A DNA stretch of 64,000 nt from CALODL01 sp942492115 (GCA_942492115.1 CALODL010000012.1:186001-250000), one strand, 5' to 3'. Shown: positions 45,348 through 55,496, counted from the first letter of the stretch. Numbers and translations are program-made. The notes: generated from the letters alone by a model not told the origin.

Positions 45348-45914
45348 ATGATGAAACTGCTGATTGCAACGCTGGCCTTTACGACCGTGACACCGGCGTG
45401 GGCTGGTGATGATGCCGGGGTCAGCCCCGCCCTCGACTTCACGATGAAGAACATCGACGGCAAAGAGGTCAAGCTCGCCGACTATGAGGGCTCTGTCCTG
45501 CTCGTGGTCAACGTCGCTTCGAAATGCGGCCTGACTCCACAGTACGAACAGCTTGAGGCGCTCAACAAGAAGTACAAGGATCAGGGCCTCAAGATCCTGG
45601 CCTTTCCGGCCAACAATTTCGGCGGCCAGGAGCCGGGCAGTAACGAGCAGATCAAATCGTTCTGCACGAACACGTACAACGTGACTTTCGACCTGTTCGC
45701 CAAGGTTTCGGTCAAAGGCGACGACATCTGTCCACTGTACGCCTACCTGACCGACGAAACCAAGAACGCCCCCAACGGTGGCGAGATCAAATGGAACTTC
45801 ACGAAGTTCCTCGTCGATCGTAAAGGCAAAGTCATCGCCCGCTTCGGACCGCGGACCACGCCCATGGACAAGGACGTGGTCGACAAGATCGAGGTGGCGC
45901 TGAAGGCCGGCTAG
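45348..45914 (+). CDS. Exported glutathione peroxidase (cysteine type)
   Basis: The ATG at 45348, after CAGGAG, opens a 188-residue protein with signal MMKLLIATLAFTTVTPAWA. The GPx core is complete: NVASKCGLTPQY (peroxidatic Cys), FPANNFGGQEPGSN (Gln), the resolving-Cys region KSFCTNTYNV, and IKWNFTKFLVD (Trp/Asn). The active Cys replaces selenocysteine, as in most bacteria, where the reductant is usually thioredoxin. The signal peptide suggests a periplasmic site. Divergent from the GcvT-like operon. Confidence 0.92.
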   Translation: MMKLLIATLAFTTVTPAWAGDDAGVSPALDFTMKNIDGKEVKLADYEGSVLLVVNVASKCGLTPQYEQLEALNKKYKDQGLKILAFPANNFGGQEPGSNEQIKSFCTNTYNVTFDLFAKVSVKGDDICPLYAYLTDETKNAPNGGEIKWNFTKFLVDRKGKVIARFGPRTTPMDKDVVDKIEVALKAG

Positions 45915-46167
45915 TGTTGAGCGACAACATTCTACGGACTTCGAGCGCTGCTTCATTCACAACACGATCGCCGATGAACCGCTGGAGCTCCGTCGCCGTC
46001 AGCGTCGGTCACGCCCGCCGCGGCCCGGAGGACCCTTGGCCGATGATGGCGGGGGCGGGGCGCACGGGGCACCCCTGGCCAGCTCCAGAGTCAGAAGGCG
46101 AGAGAGCAATTCAGCTTCCACGGATTCTGCTGAACGACCCCATAATGGAGCGGGGCATTGCATTCGC

Positions 46168-47322
46168 CTACAGCCTGACGATTTTGCCCAGCACGACCGC
46201 GCGCTTGGCCCCGGTGACCTGCGGCAGGTTGGACGGAACGCCGTCGAGGCAGGCAGCTGCGAGAATCGCGAAGCTCACGCATTCCTTGGCTTCCAGCGGT
46301 ATGCCGAATTGGTCGATGGTGTGAATCTTGTGGCCGTTGAGCTCCTCTCGGAGCATACGCAGCAACGTGACGTTGCGCGCCCCGCCGCCGCACAGCACCA
46401 CACGCGCGGGTTGGCCATTGAGCTTGAGGTGATTGTTGTACGCATGCGCAATGCTGCGGGCCGTCAGGAGCGTGGCCGTGGCCATCTTGTCATAGGTGCT
46501 CAGCTTGCGATCGCCCATCAATTTGGCCATGCCATTCACGAAGCTGCGGCCGAATTGCTCGCGCCCCGCCGACTTTGGCGGTTCCTGCAAGAAGTACGGC
46601 AACTGCATCATCTTCTTGATGCTCTCGATATCCGCAGCGCCGCGCGCGGCGAAACCACCCTGTGGATCGAACTGGTGCTTCTCCTTGCTCAACCGCCGGA
46701 CCAGCTCATCGACGACCATACAGCCGGGCCCGGTATCAAAGGCTACGACATCCTTGATGCCACCACCCGGCGGAATGCAGGACACATTGGCGATTCCACC
46801 GATGTTCTGCACGCACGTCATCACCTCGGGACCCTTGAACAGAATGAAGTCTGTCCACGGTACGAGTGGCGCCCCCTGGCCTCCCACCGCCATGTCGTTC
46901 TGACGAAAATCCGAGACGACGCATACGCCGGTCTGAGCTGCAATGATCGCCGGCTCACCGATCTGCAACGTGGCCGGCTGTTCCTCTGATTCGGGCATGT
47001 GGCAGATGGTCTGACCGTGGCTTCCGATCGCAACGATATCGCGCGGCTTGAGGTTCTTCTTCTTCATCAGTTCGCTGGCGCAATTCGCGAACAATTCGCC
47101 GACGCAAATATTGAGACCGGCCAGATCCTCGGTGCGCGTGCGGGCCGGCGCCATGATCTCGAGGAGATGATGGCGCACGCGTTCCGGGTACGGTACATTG
47201 TGGTGCTCGATGTACCGCACTTGCATATCGATTCCGCTGCCCTGGATTTCGACCAGCGCACCGTCGACACCATCGCAACTGGTGCCGCTCATCAAACCGA
47301 TGACCCTACGAACGTCGCTCAT
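46168..47322 (-). CDS. anmK: Anhydro-N-acetylmuramic acid kinase
   Basis: A 384-residue protein with IGLMSGTSCDGVDGALV at the N-terminus, the AnmK signature, then GSHGQTI, NIGGIANVS, DTGPGCMVVDEL and CGGGARN, all ATP- or substrate-contacting segments of the family. It phosphorylates 1,6-anhydro-MurNAc released from peptidoglycan so that it can be recycled. Its presence indicates that this organism turns over peptidoglycan. The gap to gpx (253 nt) and to folP (117 nt) suggests its own transcript. Confidence 0.94.
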   Translation of the reverse strand: MSDVRRVIGLMSGTSCDGVDGALVEIQGSGIDMQVRYIEHHNVPYPERVRHHLLEIMAPARTRTEDLAGLNICVGELFANCASELMKKKNLKPRDIVAIGSHGQTICHMPESEEQPATLQIGEPAIIAAQTGVCVVSDFRQNDMAVGGQGAPLVPWTDFILFKGPEVMTCVQNIGGIANVSCIPPGGGIKDVVAFDTGPGCMVVDELVRRLSKEKHQFDPQGGFAARGAADIESIKKMMQLPYFLQEPPKSAGREQFGRSFVNGMAKLMGDRKLSTYDKMATATLLTARSIAHAYNNHLKLNGQPARVVLCGGGARNVTLLRMLREELNGHKIHTIDQFGIPLEAKECVSFAILAAACLDGVPSNLPQVTGAKRAVVLGKIVRL

Positions 47323-47439
47323 GAAGTGACCGAACTATTCTGCAGAGGAACCTGACTTGAATGCGTGCGACCCCTGCAAATAGCCATTGTAGCGCATCGC
47401 GTATGAGCCGCAAAGCATATTAGAGAACGGTACGCGACC

Positions 47440-48309
47440 CTAATCATCTGTGTGACCGGACTTTAGCGCCAGCCACAGCGCAACCAGGTGGTGGGCTGCA
47501 TTCACGTCATGTACCCGCAGCATCCGCACCCCCGCGTCGAGCCCCACGTGATTGGCCACGATCGTTCCGTGTACGCGGTGCGCCGGATCATCGGCACCGA
47601 GAATCTGTCCAATGAATGACTTGCGCGAGACCCCCAGGACCACGGGGCCAATCTCGGTGAGATCCCGGAGTCGACGGAGCAGTTGGATGTTGTGTGCCAC
47701 CGTCTTGCCAAAACCGATACCTGGATCGACCCACAGCCTGCGGCGCTCGATCCCATGGTCTGTGGCCCATTCGACGCGGTCGGCCAGAAATGCCCGAACC
47801 GTGTCGCCGACGTTCGCATAGCGGGGCTCGGCCTGCATGTTCACCGGCGTGCCGAGCATGTGCATGAGCACGACGGTCGCCCCGCGCTCGGCCGCCAGCC
47901 GGACCAGCGCCGGATCGTCCCGCAGAGCCGAGACGTCATTGATGATGGTGGCCCCGGCATCGAGTGCCGCCTCGGCCACGACGGCCGACCGCGTGTCGAT
48001 GGAGATCGGCACATGGGGCCAGTCACGATGAATCTCGGCAATACACCGGGCGGTTCGACGAATCTGCTCCGCATCGTCGACCCCGGCGGCCCCTGGACGA
48101 GTCGACTCGCCGCCGACGTCGATCACATCGGCTCCTTCGCGGATCATCTCCGCGGCCCGTTCGACCGCCGCCGCCGGATCGAAGTAACGACCCCCGTCGC
48201 TGAACGAATCCGGTGTGACGTTGAGGATACCCATGACGAGCGGCCTCTTCACCGACCCGGAACTGCCCGTGTCCGCGAGCAACGCAATCTCGTCGAGTCG
48301 TTCGGCCAT
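47440..48309 (-). CDS. folP: Dihydropteroate synthase
   Basis: A 289-residue TIM-barrel enzyme with all signature parts: MGILNVTPDSFSDGG, VIDVGGESTRPGA, SIDTRS, IINDVSAL, DPGIGFGKT and GVSRKSFIG. It joins pABA to the pterin pyrophosphate in folate synthesis. The first 20 residues are less conserved. It starts 4 nt after the gpsA stop, so the two genes are cotranscribed. Confidence 0.95.
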   Translation of the reverse strand: MAERLDEIALLADTGSSGSVKRPLVMGILNVTPDSFSDGGRYFDPAAAVERAAEMIREGADVIDVGGESTRPGAAGVDDAEQIRRTARCIAEIHRDWPHVPISIDTRSAVVAEAALDAGATIINDVSALRDDPALVRLAAERGATVVLMHMLGTPVNMQAEPRYANVGDTVRAFLADRVEWATDHGIERRRLWVDPGIGFGKTVAHNIQLLRRLRDLTEIGPVVLGVSRKSFIGQILGADDPAHRVHGTIVANHVGLDAGVRMLRVHDVNAAHHLVALWLALKSGHTDD

Positions 48310-48313
48310 CGTG

Positions 48314-49300
48314 TCACTCCGACTTCAATTCCCGTGTCATGAGCGCCCGCACCGCTTCCTGCGGTGACACGCCATCGAACAACACCGCCGCAATCGCTGA
48401 TGTAATGGGCATCTCCACGGCACAGCGCGCGGCCAGCGCCATGACGCTGCGTGTCGTGGGAATGCCTTCGATGACCGACGGTGTCTCGTCGATGACCGCC
48501 TGCGGCGTCTTGCCCTCGCCGATGTGTTGTCCCGCCGTACGATTGCGCCCGTGCGGAGAAATGCAGGTCGTCACCAGGTCGCCCACGCCGGCAAGCCCGG
48601 CGAAGGTCTCGGCCCGCGCCCCCATGGCCAGGCCCAGACGACTGATTTCGGCCAATCCCCGCGCGACCAGCGCCGCCTTGGCATTGTCGCCCAACCGCAG
48701 GCCATCAATGATGCCGGCGGCCAGGGCCACGACATTCTTGAGAGCCGCAGCCAGTTCGACACCGACCAGGTCATCATTGGTGTAAACCCGGAAGGTCGCC
48801 GTACTCAGCGCCTCCTGGGCATTCGCCGACACCCCGGCATCGGGACACGCCACCACCACGCTGGCAGGCAGATCACGGGCCACTTCATGGGCGATGCTCG
48901 GTCCGGACAGAATGCCGTAGACTTGCTCACCGCACACCTGGGCGAGTATCTCCGTCGGTCGTGACAGCGTGTCGACTTCGATGCCCTTGGCCACGCTGAT
49001 CGCCGGCGCCGACAGGAAACAACTCATCTGCTCCCACACGCCGCGCATGTGTTGACATGGAATTGCCGAGATGACCAGCTCGGCGCCCTCGAACGGCCAC
49101 GCGGGATCGGTCCCGGCCGTGATATTCTCAGGCAGCGGACAACCGGCCAGGTAGGTCGTATTCTCGCGGGTCGCGTTCAATGCCGCAGTCCGCGCGGCAT
49201 TCCGCCCCCACATCCGCACATCGACCCCGTTGCGCGCCAACAACACGGCACACACAGTCCCCATAGCCCCATCCCCGATGACTGCTGCCCGTTTGATCAT
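48314..49300 (-). CDS. gpsA: Glycerol-3-phosphate dehydrogenase [NAD(P)+]
   Basis: The ATG at 49300 after AGGGGG gives a 328-residue protein; the frame is open to 49432 but the extra residues are not GpsA-like. VIGDGAMGTVCAVLLA (NAD-binding; the second Gly of GxGxxG is kept), SVAKGIE, LSGPSIAHEVA, LKNVVALAAGIIDGL (catalytic Lys) and GLAGVGDLVTTC are intact. It makes sn-glycerol-3-phosphate for phospholipids. Tightly linked to folP. Confidence 0.95.
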   Translation of the reverse strand: MIKRAAVIGDGAMGTVCAVLLARNGVDVRMWGRNAARTAALNATRENTTYLAGCPLPENITAGTDPAWPFEGAELVISAIPCQHMRGVWEQMSCFLSAPAISVAKGIEVDTLSRPTEILAQVCGEQVYGILSGPSIAHEVARDLPASVVVACPDAGVSANAQEALSTATFRVYTNDDLVGVELAAALKNVVALAAGIIDGLRLGDNAKAALVARGLAEISRLGLAMGARAETFAGLAGVGDLVTTCISPHGRNRTAGQHIGEGKTPQAVIDETPSVIEGIPTTRSVMALAARCAVEMPITSAIAAVLFDGVSPQEAVRALMTRELKSE

Positions 49301-49603
49301 TGAGCCCCCTGCCATGCATCCTGCGGTATCGAACGTTGATCGCACCCAACGCCTCAATGATCTACCGTCATTCCTCTTACGGTTCAAGCCAGGCTGAAAC
49401 CTTCGGCCAACTCGCCCAACATGTTGGTTCAATGAGCACCCGGCCGTGCCACCGAACGCTACTCACGGCCAAGCCAAGACGGCCCGCAATCGACACCCGG
49501 CCTCCATCTCCGTGATGTGCCGGGCCCCGACGCTAACCTATTGCGCCACCGCCAACTCGACGCTTGACAATCCCCCACCTCGCGCGCACACTGTGCCCCT
49601 TCA
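49301..49603. other. Gene-free stretch before the tRNA-Lys
   Basis: About 300 nt between the gpsA start and the tRNA-Lys. It must hold the gpsA promoter (leftward) and the tRNA promoter (rightward); I cannot point to clear boxes. Confidence 0.5.
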
Positions 49604-50000
<397 letters not shown>

Positions 50001-50036
50001 TAGGCCACCTTCCTTTCTGCCGCACTCTGGCGGCGA

Positions 50037-50285
50037 CTAGTTGTACTCTGGGTATTCCAGGGGTCCATGATACCGTTTCACCAAGAACTGTCGCACGGCC
50101 TCCTCTGGGTAGGCGTAGATGCCTCGGCCCACTTTCACGTAACCGAGTTGCCCGCTTCGACGTAACCATGCGAGACTGCTCTTTGCGTTCTCTCTGTGTT
50201 TCAGTCCCAGTCTCTCTACCGTTTCTTGTTCAGTCAGCATGTGCTGCGATGGATCGAAGGACTGTTTGTTGCGGGGATCAGACAT
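50037..50285 (-). CDS. Small winged-helix/excisionase-like DNA-binding protein
   Basis: An 82-residue protein from ATG 50285 (GGAGG 6 nt upstream; another ATG at 50288). It overlaps the primase gene end by 8 nt, so translation is coupled. The sequence MLTEQETVERLGLKHR, then SLAWLRRSGQLGYVKVGRGIYAYPEEAVRQFL, is the layout of MerR-like/excisionase helix-turn-helix proteins that help integrases. It lies between a primase and an integrase remnant, as in many integrated elements. An excisionase or a small repressor are both possible. Confidence 0.7.
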   Translation of the reverse strand: MSDPRNKQSFDPSQHMLTEQETVERLGLKHRENAKSSLAWLRRSGQLGYVKVGRGIYAYPEEAVRQFLVKRYHGPLEYPEYN

Positions 50286-52548
50286 CATTCGCCTCCTTCC
50301 CGCCATCCAGTCCACTTGATTTAGAATCCATTCCTAATCCCCCGCTCCTGGAGGACTGTCCGGTCAGCGAGATTCCCACGTATAGCCATGTTCGTCCGTC
50401 ACCAGTTCGTGGGCGGGTCTTTGCGATACCCAGGCTCTTTAGATGCCTTCCGCACTCGCTATCAGTCGTGACTGGAATGTCATTGTCCACGCACCACGTC
50501 TTGAACTCATCACGAAACGTTGCCGTGGGCACCGAAGCGTCTGCCCTGAGTTCACATCGCTCCTCAACAAAAGTATCCACCGGCGAATTCCGTCTCTTGA
50601 ACTCCTTCAATTGCTTCATTGACTCCGCGGACTTCGTGAAGCCGTCGTTCTTTGTCAAACGCTTCAGGCCCTCCAAGGCCCAGTTGAAGATTCCCGGCAA
50701 TTCAGCTTCCAGTTTCTCGTCGAGCTCACGGTCCATTGTTTCCAAAAAGCTAACAGAGAAGGACAAGATCTGTAGCCGTGCCGCCAGAGCATTCATACGA
50801 TCATCGAATTGTGGAAAACCGTTGGCAGAAATGACGATTCGCGTCTTCAGTCTTGCACTGATCCACGGCTTGTTCTTGATGTTGATGGGGATAGTGTCTT
50901 CCCCGCTAATCTGTTTGAGCAGCTCTAGAGACTTGCTGCTGTTCTTGGGCGTTTCGGCATCCGGGCATGTGGCAACTTTCTTGCCGAGAAACAGTGATTT
51001 TGCAAAGTCATCGCAAATCATCGCCATAGTGAATGCGGCACAGTTCTCCTTCCCTACGAGGCCCTCAATCACTCTGATGGTCGTGCCTTTTCCTGATCGA
51101 GTGTAGCCAACAAACATGAAAATTGCGTGACGAGAAGTATCGTCAGTAATCAGATAACCGAGGATCTCTTGCAGCAAACGTATCTGGCCAGCGTCACCGG
51201 CGAAGACTTCTTCAACAAATGCCTCCCACCTCGGACAGTGTGCCTCTGGATCATACTCGTATGGAAGCACCGAAGTGGAAAACCATCGCGGCGTATGGGG
51301 ACGGGCAATAGCCCGGTCATCCTTCAGTAGCTCCTCCAGGCTAAGAAGGCCGTTCCGTACAGCTATTATGGCATCGCCCTGGTTGCCACTCATGCCCTCT
51401 AGCCAAGCAGGCTCTTCAACGCAGTCATCAATAATCACTTTGCTCTTGATGCTCTCAATCACTTCTTTTGTTCGGTTCGTTGTCTGATTGAGGCCGCGAA
51501 GAACCAGCCAATTCCCGACCGCGGCCTTCAGTTGGTCAGGCGGCAACACCACATAGTGTGTCCCGACCCATTTCCAGAACATACCCTTCCAATACTGAAG
51601 CTTCGGGCCGTCAGGATGCATGAACCTGCTATCAAGAAAATCGGTTGCGAGATCTTGATACGGTGGCTTGTGGTAGTCATCCTTGTGCCAGCGTCTTGGT
51701 TTCCTGGCTCGCTGTAGGATCTTCCGCAATTGGGTTGGCCCGTCCGCACCATACTCAAGAAGGAAATCATCCAATCCCACCTTCACCTCTGGATTGCCAG
51801 GGAGTCGAGCGATGCGAACGTCCGCTCCTTTGCTTTTGAGCAACTTTGCCAGCTCACATTCTGCATGCTGAATTACCGGCTTGTCGGCTGTATCCGAATC
51901 AAACACGATGTGCACGATCCGATTGGTCCACCCCAACTCTTCCAAGTCAGGGATCAGCTTGCGGAGCTTCGAATCGTCGGAATTCTTCTCCGTGTCCTCT
52001 TCTTGCTTCTTCGCCCAGCTCCAGATGCCGCTGAGCCCGATGCAGGAGAACCCGGCCTGCATCGCTGCGAGTGCTTTCTTCTCGCCCTCTGTGATCAGCC
52101 ACTCGCTGGCGTTCTTGTCAAAGCCCGGCGGGAAGTAGGCCTTATTCGTTTTTTCTCGCGGCGATTCGTACCTAACGCGTTTTCCATCGCAGCGTCTGGG
52201 GGTGTTGGGCCGTACTCGTGAATATCCTGTGTCCTCACCATCGACGTCGAGGTATGGGATTACCAACCCACCGTCCCAACTCTGTGGCTCGTCCCAGTTC
52301 AGAATCTCTGCGATTCGCTCGTCATCCGCTGAATAAAGCTTGGCTTGCTCAATGATTTCCACCCCTAAACCGGAGGCTTCGAGTTGCTGGGTGTGTTGTC
52401 TCGATAGCGATGCAATCCCCAGCTCAGTTGGATCCAAGTTCTTGCAGTTCGTTTTCGGAAGCCCCATACCGGGTCCCTTACCTCGGCGGTCGCGTCCCGA
52501 ATCCCTGTACTGCTTACGCTTCTTCTTTCTTTGTCTTTGTTTGGACAT
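50278..52548 (-). CDS. Phage/plasmid-type primase-helicase (DUF3854 plus D5/SF3-like)
   Basis: The ATG at 52548 after GGAGAGAG gives a 756-residue protein with a very basic N-terminus. The first third has a Toprim-like DUF3854 segment (WLITEGEKKALAAMQAG, VHIVFDSDTAD). The second half is a superfamily 3-type helicase: FMFVGYTRSGKGTTIRVIEG (Walker A), ATCPDAETP (Walker B region), TRIVISANGFPQF and the C-terminal PVDTFVEERC. Such proteins start replication of P4-like elements and plasmids. It is coupled to the small DNA-binding protein downstream. Its base composition is less GC-rich than the core genes to the left. Confidence 0.85.
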   Translation of the reverse strand: MSKQRQRKKKRKQYRDSGRDRRGKGPGMGLPKTNCKNLDPTELGIASLSRQHTQQLEASGLGVEIIEQAKLYSADDERIAEILNWDEPQSWDGGLVIPYLDVDGEDTGYSRVRPNTPRRCDGKRVRYESPREKTNKAYFPPGFDKNASEWLITEGEKKALAAMQAGFSCIGLSGIWSWAKKQEEDTEKNSDDSKLRKLIPDLEELGWTNRIVHIVFDSDTADKPVIQHAECELAKLLKSKGADVRIARLPGNPEVKVGLDDFLLEYGADGPTQLRKILQRARKPRRWHKDDYHKPPYQDLATDFLDSRFMHPDGPKLQYWKGMFWKWVGTHYVVLPPDQLKAAVGNWLVLRGLNQTTNRTKEVIESIKSKVIIDDCVEEPAWLEGMSGNQGDAIIAVRNGLLSLEELLKDDRAIARPHTPRWFSTSVLPYEYDPEAHCPRWEAFVEEVFAGDAGQIRLLQEILGYLITDDTSRHAIFMFVGYTRSGKGTTIRVIEGLVGKENCAAFTMAMICDDFAKSLFLGKKVATCPDAETPKNSSKSLELLKQISGEDTIPINIKNKPWISARLKTRIVISANGFPQFDDRMNALAARLQILSFSVSFLETMDRELDEKLEAELPGIFNWALEGLKRLTKNDGFTKSAESMKQLKEFKRRNSPVDTFVEERCELRADASVPTATFRDEFKTWCVDNDIPVTTDSECGRHLKSLGIAKTRPRTGDGRTWLYVGISLTGQSSRSGGLGMDSKSSGLDGGKEANDV

Positions 52549-53506
52549 GCAGACTCTCTCCTTTGTCTCGACGAGCGAGACAGTGAAGTATCGACTACCC
52601 GAACAACGAACAGCTCTGTCCGACTGTCGAGAAATCAAGAAACTCTGTTGACAAGGAGATCGCCGATGATAGGATGTGGGTGTTGTAAGACCACAGAGCC
52701 TGCGGCGGCGACCTCGCTTCTGCGGGCTTTATTTCTTATTAGGCATGCCCACCTCACTTTCGCATGCAACACTGTCTGCTGAACCGACACGCTCGCGGGC
52801 GTCGCACAGTTGGTCCAACACGAACAAGAAGAATGCCATCATCGGAAACTGCATCCGATCGTCTGCGGCACTCAACACTCGCTTCATCACGCTGCACCTC
52901 CTTCAGCCATAAGACGAACACGTACCTTCCACGCAACGAGCAACCAACGCTCGGTCCGTGCAGACCGCGTCCGCAAAATATCGTCAGGCACAAGACGCAA
53001 AGAGACCGCGACCAGCATGCCCTGTGTGCACAGCTTCAGATTGCCCGTGCTACCAGTCGGCACCTGGAGGCAGATCGCTTCCCGTCACAGAGCCCAAAGA
53101 ACTCTGACGAATCGAACTAGAATGTCGCTTGAAAGAGTGTTTGGCGGGGGTTATGATTCCAACAGTCAAACGTTGGTCACTCCGCAACTCTCTCTTCAAG
53201 CATTTCCCTCAAAAAATAGACAAAACAAGACCCGAGCATAACTCACTCCTTGCCCACGTTCAATCATTTTCACAAGAGCAATCCAGTGCTAGCAGGCCAT
53301 CGTTTCTGTTAATGACTGCTCTGGCAACTCTTACGCAACGACGTCTTTGGGATATTTTTATTGGAGCTAGCGACGGAATTCCCAAAAGTAGCCCAGAAAA
53401 TATCAGGCCATTGCTCTATCTGTGCCGGGTCTCGTGGGGTGCTTGGGGGAGGGGCTTTCTTGCGGACCGATATCGACGAGTTCAACAGAATGGATGTTCG
53501 CGGACC
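52549..53506. other. Gene-free stretch upstream of the primase gene
   Basis: Nearly 960 nt without a supported gene; the frames present have no recognisable domain or signal. A TTGACA at 52652 with TAGGAT 16 nt later, and a GC-rich stem followed by TTTATTTCTTATT near 52695-52740, look like a promoter and a terminator around an absent or very short rightward gene. A 6-bp inverted repeat (GTCTCG, CGAGAC) lies at 52565-52581. This is the likely promoter region of the primase gene. Confidence 0.4.
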
Positions 53507-54058
53507 TCAAAGACCGCTGGAAAAGTGCTGCGTGGGAACTTGCCCAGACTCGCCGCACTCCGGGCATTGACCTGCGACATTGCCAGTCAGGTCATAGCCA
53601 CACCGTTCACATCGCGGATGAGTCCCGATACGCACAAGCTCGATATGCCGCCAACGCAGATAGACACCAAGGACCACTCCAGACCACAGGGCCCATGTCA
53701 AGAAGGCGGAAAACACGAGTTCCAAACTTATCTCATTACCAGGAGGTGGGTAGCGGACACTGAAGCTGGCGATGGTATACGCGACAGGGGCGAGTCCGCT
53801 TGTACACACGGCCACTTGTGCGACGCGAACTTGCGTGCCAGGACGGCCCCAGTTTGCAAAGTAGACGAGGAACAGTACGAGCGGTAGCAACACGGCATTG
53901 GTCGCCGCCACTTCCACGGTAGGACCATCTACAAGAGAGCTACTGAAAGACAGGGTGGGGTTGGTGACGATCTGCCAATCCGTCCACAGCTCCGCGACCA
54001 TAGCATATAGCATGAAGATCGATATGAGCCGTGCATACCAACGTAGAACGCTAAGCAT
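53507..54058 (-). CDS. Membrane protein with C-terminal CGYDL zinc ribbon
   Basis: The ATG at 54058 gives 183 residues; the frame opens earlier. Four hydrophobic segments (near residues 8-24, 50-68, 80-98 and 110-132) are followed by CERCGYDLTGNVAGQCPECGE, two CxxC pairs forming a zinc ribbon of the kind seen in many planctomycete membrane proteins. The last 20 residues are polar. It is the only leftward member of five zinc-ribbon proteins in this island. Function unknown. Confidence 0.7.
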   Translation of the reverse strand: MLSVLRWYARLISIFMLYAMVAELWTDWQIVTNPTLSFSSSLVDGPTVEVAATNAVLLPLVLFLVYFANWGRPGTQVRVAQVAVCTSGLAPVAYTIASFSVRYPPPGNEISLELVFSAFLTWALWSGVVLGVYLRWRHIELVRIGTHPRCERCGYDLTGNVAGQCPECGESGQVPTQHFSSGL

Positions 54059-54166
54059 CGGGGATCGCCCTCTCGCTACAAACCAACGTGAGGTTAGCAC
54101 TTGGCACTTCGCTCCGCCACCTCCTAACTGTGTAGCAATCAGGAATCGATCGACCTAGGGTTTGCT

Positions 54167-54586
54167 TCAGTTGCAGGAGGCGTTGAAGTCCGCAAGCGGA
54201 TGGTCACCGAAGTCGCCAGGAAACTTGTCTTTCACCGTGGCCAGCCGTTCCGTCCACTGCTTCTCGGGATCGCCCTTCATGGATTCGGGAACATCCAACC
54301 ATGGCTCATCCCAAACGTGATGGAAGCGGTGATCGCTTAGCATGTGCAGTAGCCTGGTGATCAGTTCGTCGGCATGTTCTTCGCTGACGAGCATCCAGCC
54401 TTCGGTGAGGCCCCACTGTCCGGTAGCCTGCCCTGCTGAATCCCACTGTGTCTGCTGGTAATAGGAATCGATGAACGCGGTCAGCGTATCGTAGGCCTCG
54501 TCACTCAGTCGTGCGGAGCACAGGTCCCATTCAATCTTCACGCCGTCCTTGTGCTTGCGGGTTCGAACATTTGGTCGTGCACACAT
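54167..54586 (-). CDS. Hypothetical protein downstream of the ribbon-helix-helix gene
   Basis: A 139-residue acidic, Trp-rich protein beginning MCARPNVRTRKHKDG, 5 nt after the stop of the ribbon-helix-helix gene (GGAAGGAAGC just before serves as ribosome site). Longer starts at 54610 or 54661 overlap that gene. The stretch WMLVSEEHADELITRLLHML and the C-terminal DHPLADFNASC are its only notable parts; no family recognised. The arrangement (DNA-binding protein, then small acidic protein) resembles a toxin-antitoxin or regulator pair, but nothing in the sequence shows toxicity. Confidence 0.5.
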   Translation of the reverse strand: MCARPNVRTRKHKDGVKIEWDLCSARLSDEAYDTLTAFIDSYYQQTQWDSAGQATGQWGLTEGWMLVSEEHADELITRLLHMLSDHRFHHVWDEPWLDVPESMKGDPEKQWTERLATVKDKFPGDFGDHPLADFNASCN

Positions 54587-54591
54587 TTGTT

Positions 54592-54969
54592 TCACTTTGC
54601 TTCCTTCCATAACTTGCGGAGACTCGGGTCCGGTCTCCTGATCTTCAGTTCTTTGGGCCACGCCTTTCGCGGCACCGATCTCTTCGCCAAGAGTTCTTCC
54701 GTGGATAGGCCATGCGTTGCCCAGCCAGTTTCCACGACGTCCTTCACGAACAACGCCATCTGCATGCGACGACGGCCCGGAACCGACGGATCTTGGGCCA
54801 GCTCCGCACTCTGCACCAGCAACTCAGCCAGACACTTCTCCAGCCCCGCCCGCACCAGCTTGCTCATCTTCATGCCCGTCAGCTTGCATGCCTTGCGGGC
54901 CACCTCTTCCAGTTCGAGGGGCAGCCTCACATGGATCGATTCGCCGTGCTTGATCGCATTGTTTCCCAT
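54592..54969 (-). CDS. Ribbon-helix-helix (CopG/MobC-like) DNA-binding protein
   Basis: A 125-residue protein whose first 50 residues form a ribbon-helix-helix: beta strand SIHVRLPLELEEVARKAC, then two helices with MKMSKLVRAGLEKCLAEL. The rest is helical and basic (LKIRRPDPSLRKLWKEAK). AGGAG precedes the ATG by 11 nt. It is first in a two-gene unit with its own promoter. It may repress its own operon or act as a mobilisation accessory protein. Confident for fold, not for role. Confidence 0.65.
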   Translation of the reverse strand: MGNNAIKHGESIHVRLPLELEEVARKACKLTGMKMSKLVRAGLEKCLAELLVQSAELAQDPSVPGRRRMQMALFVKDVVETGWATHGLSTEELLAKRSVPRKAWPKELKIRRPDPSLRKLWKEAK

Positions 54970-54995
54970 TCAGCCTATATCTCCTATACGGCCCT

Positions 54996-55023
54996 ATTAT
55001 CTCATATTATCGGACCTTGTCAA
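54996..55023 (-). promoter_or_regulatory. Sigma70-type promoter of the ribbon-helix-helix operon
   Basis: On the minus strand TTGACA (55023-55018) and GATAAT (55001-54996) are 16 nt apart, 26 nt before the ATG. GATAAT also occurs a second time between the two boxes, making a GATAATATGAGATAAT direct repeat that could be an operator for the encoded repressor. Confidence 0.65.
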
Positions 55024-55496
55024 GGGAAACCTTATGATTACCAGCAACTTATTGTCGCTTTGCACCCCAGAATACCACGATCGCCTCAAGCCTCTGCCTA
55101 ACCCTATGCAGGTACGCCAGTTAGGAGCGGCCAGGAAAAGAGGTCTGATTTCGACTCAACAAACGAGGGCCATGATTTGTGGGGGTCTTCCGACCATTTT
55201 GGCCTTTTTCGCGAGAACCCAGACCCTAAGCTTGCGGGCTCTGATGGCGGTAGCTTGCGGGCCCCTAGCGGGGCGTCCCACCTGACCGAACAACCTCAAC
55301 CGCCGCAAGCTTCCCTGCCAACGACCGATCGGGAGTTCCATGCGAAAGCGGTGAGGTGTGGCTTGCGGGGCTCGCTCCGGGAAACCTAACCCGCCCATCA
55401 TCCAGACATTCAGGCACGGGTATGATTAAGTAAGTGTCCCGCCCGCTGAGCAGACTGGAACGGATCCGCGGCGGGTATAGCAGTAGGAGTGTTGCA
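55024..55496. other. Gene-free stretch with three GCTTGCGGG motifs
   Basis: No gene is supported. The 9-nt motif GCTTGCGGG occurs at 55230, 55253 and 55361, always with flanking G/C runs such as GCCCCTAGCGGGGC that can fold. The same motif recurs at 60790, on the other strand at 62863, and in a one-base variant at 60585. The lipoprotein gene's ribosome site (TAGGAG) ends the region. Confidence 0.5.

Noticed and set aside
46036..46989. Plus-strand ORF of 317 codons
   Set aside because: Antisense to anmK, which has all its motifs.
53129..53887. Plus-strand ORF of 252 codons
   Set aside because: Overlaps the zinc-ribbon membrane protein on the other strand and has no domain or signal; long low-complexity stretches.
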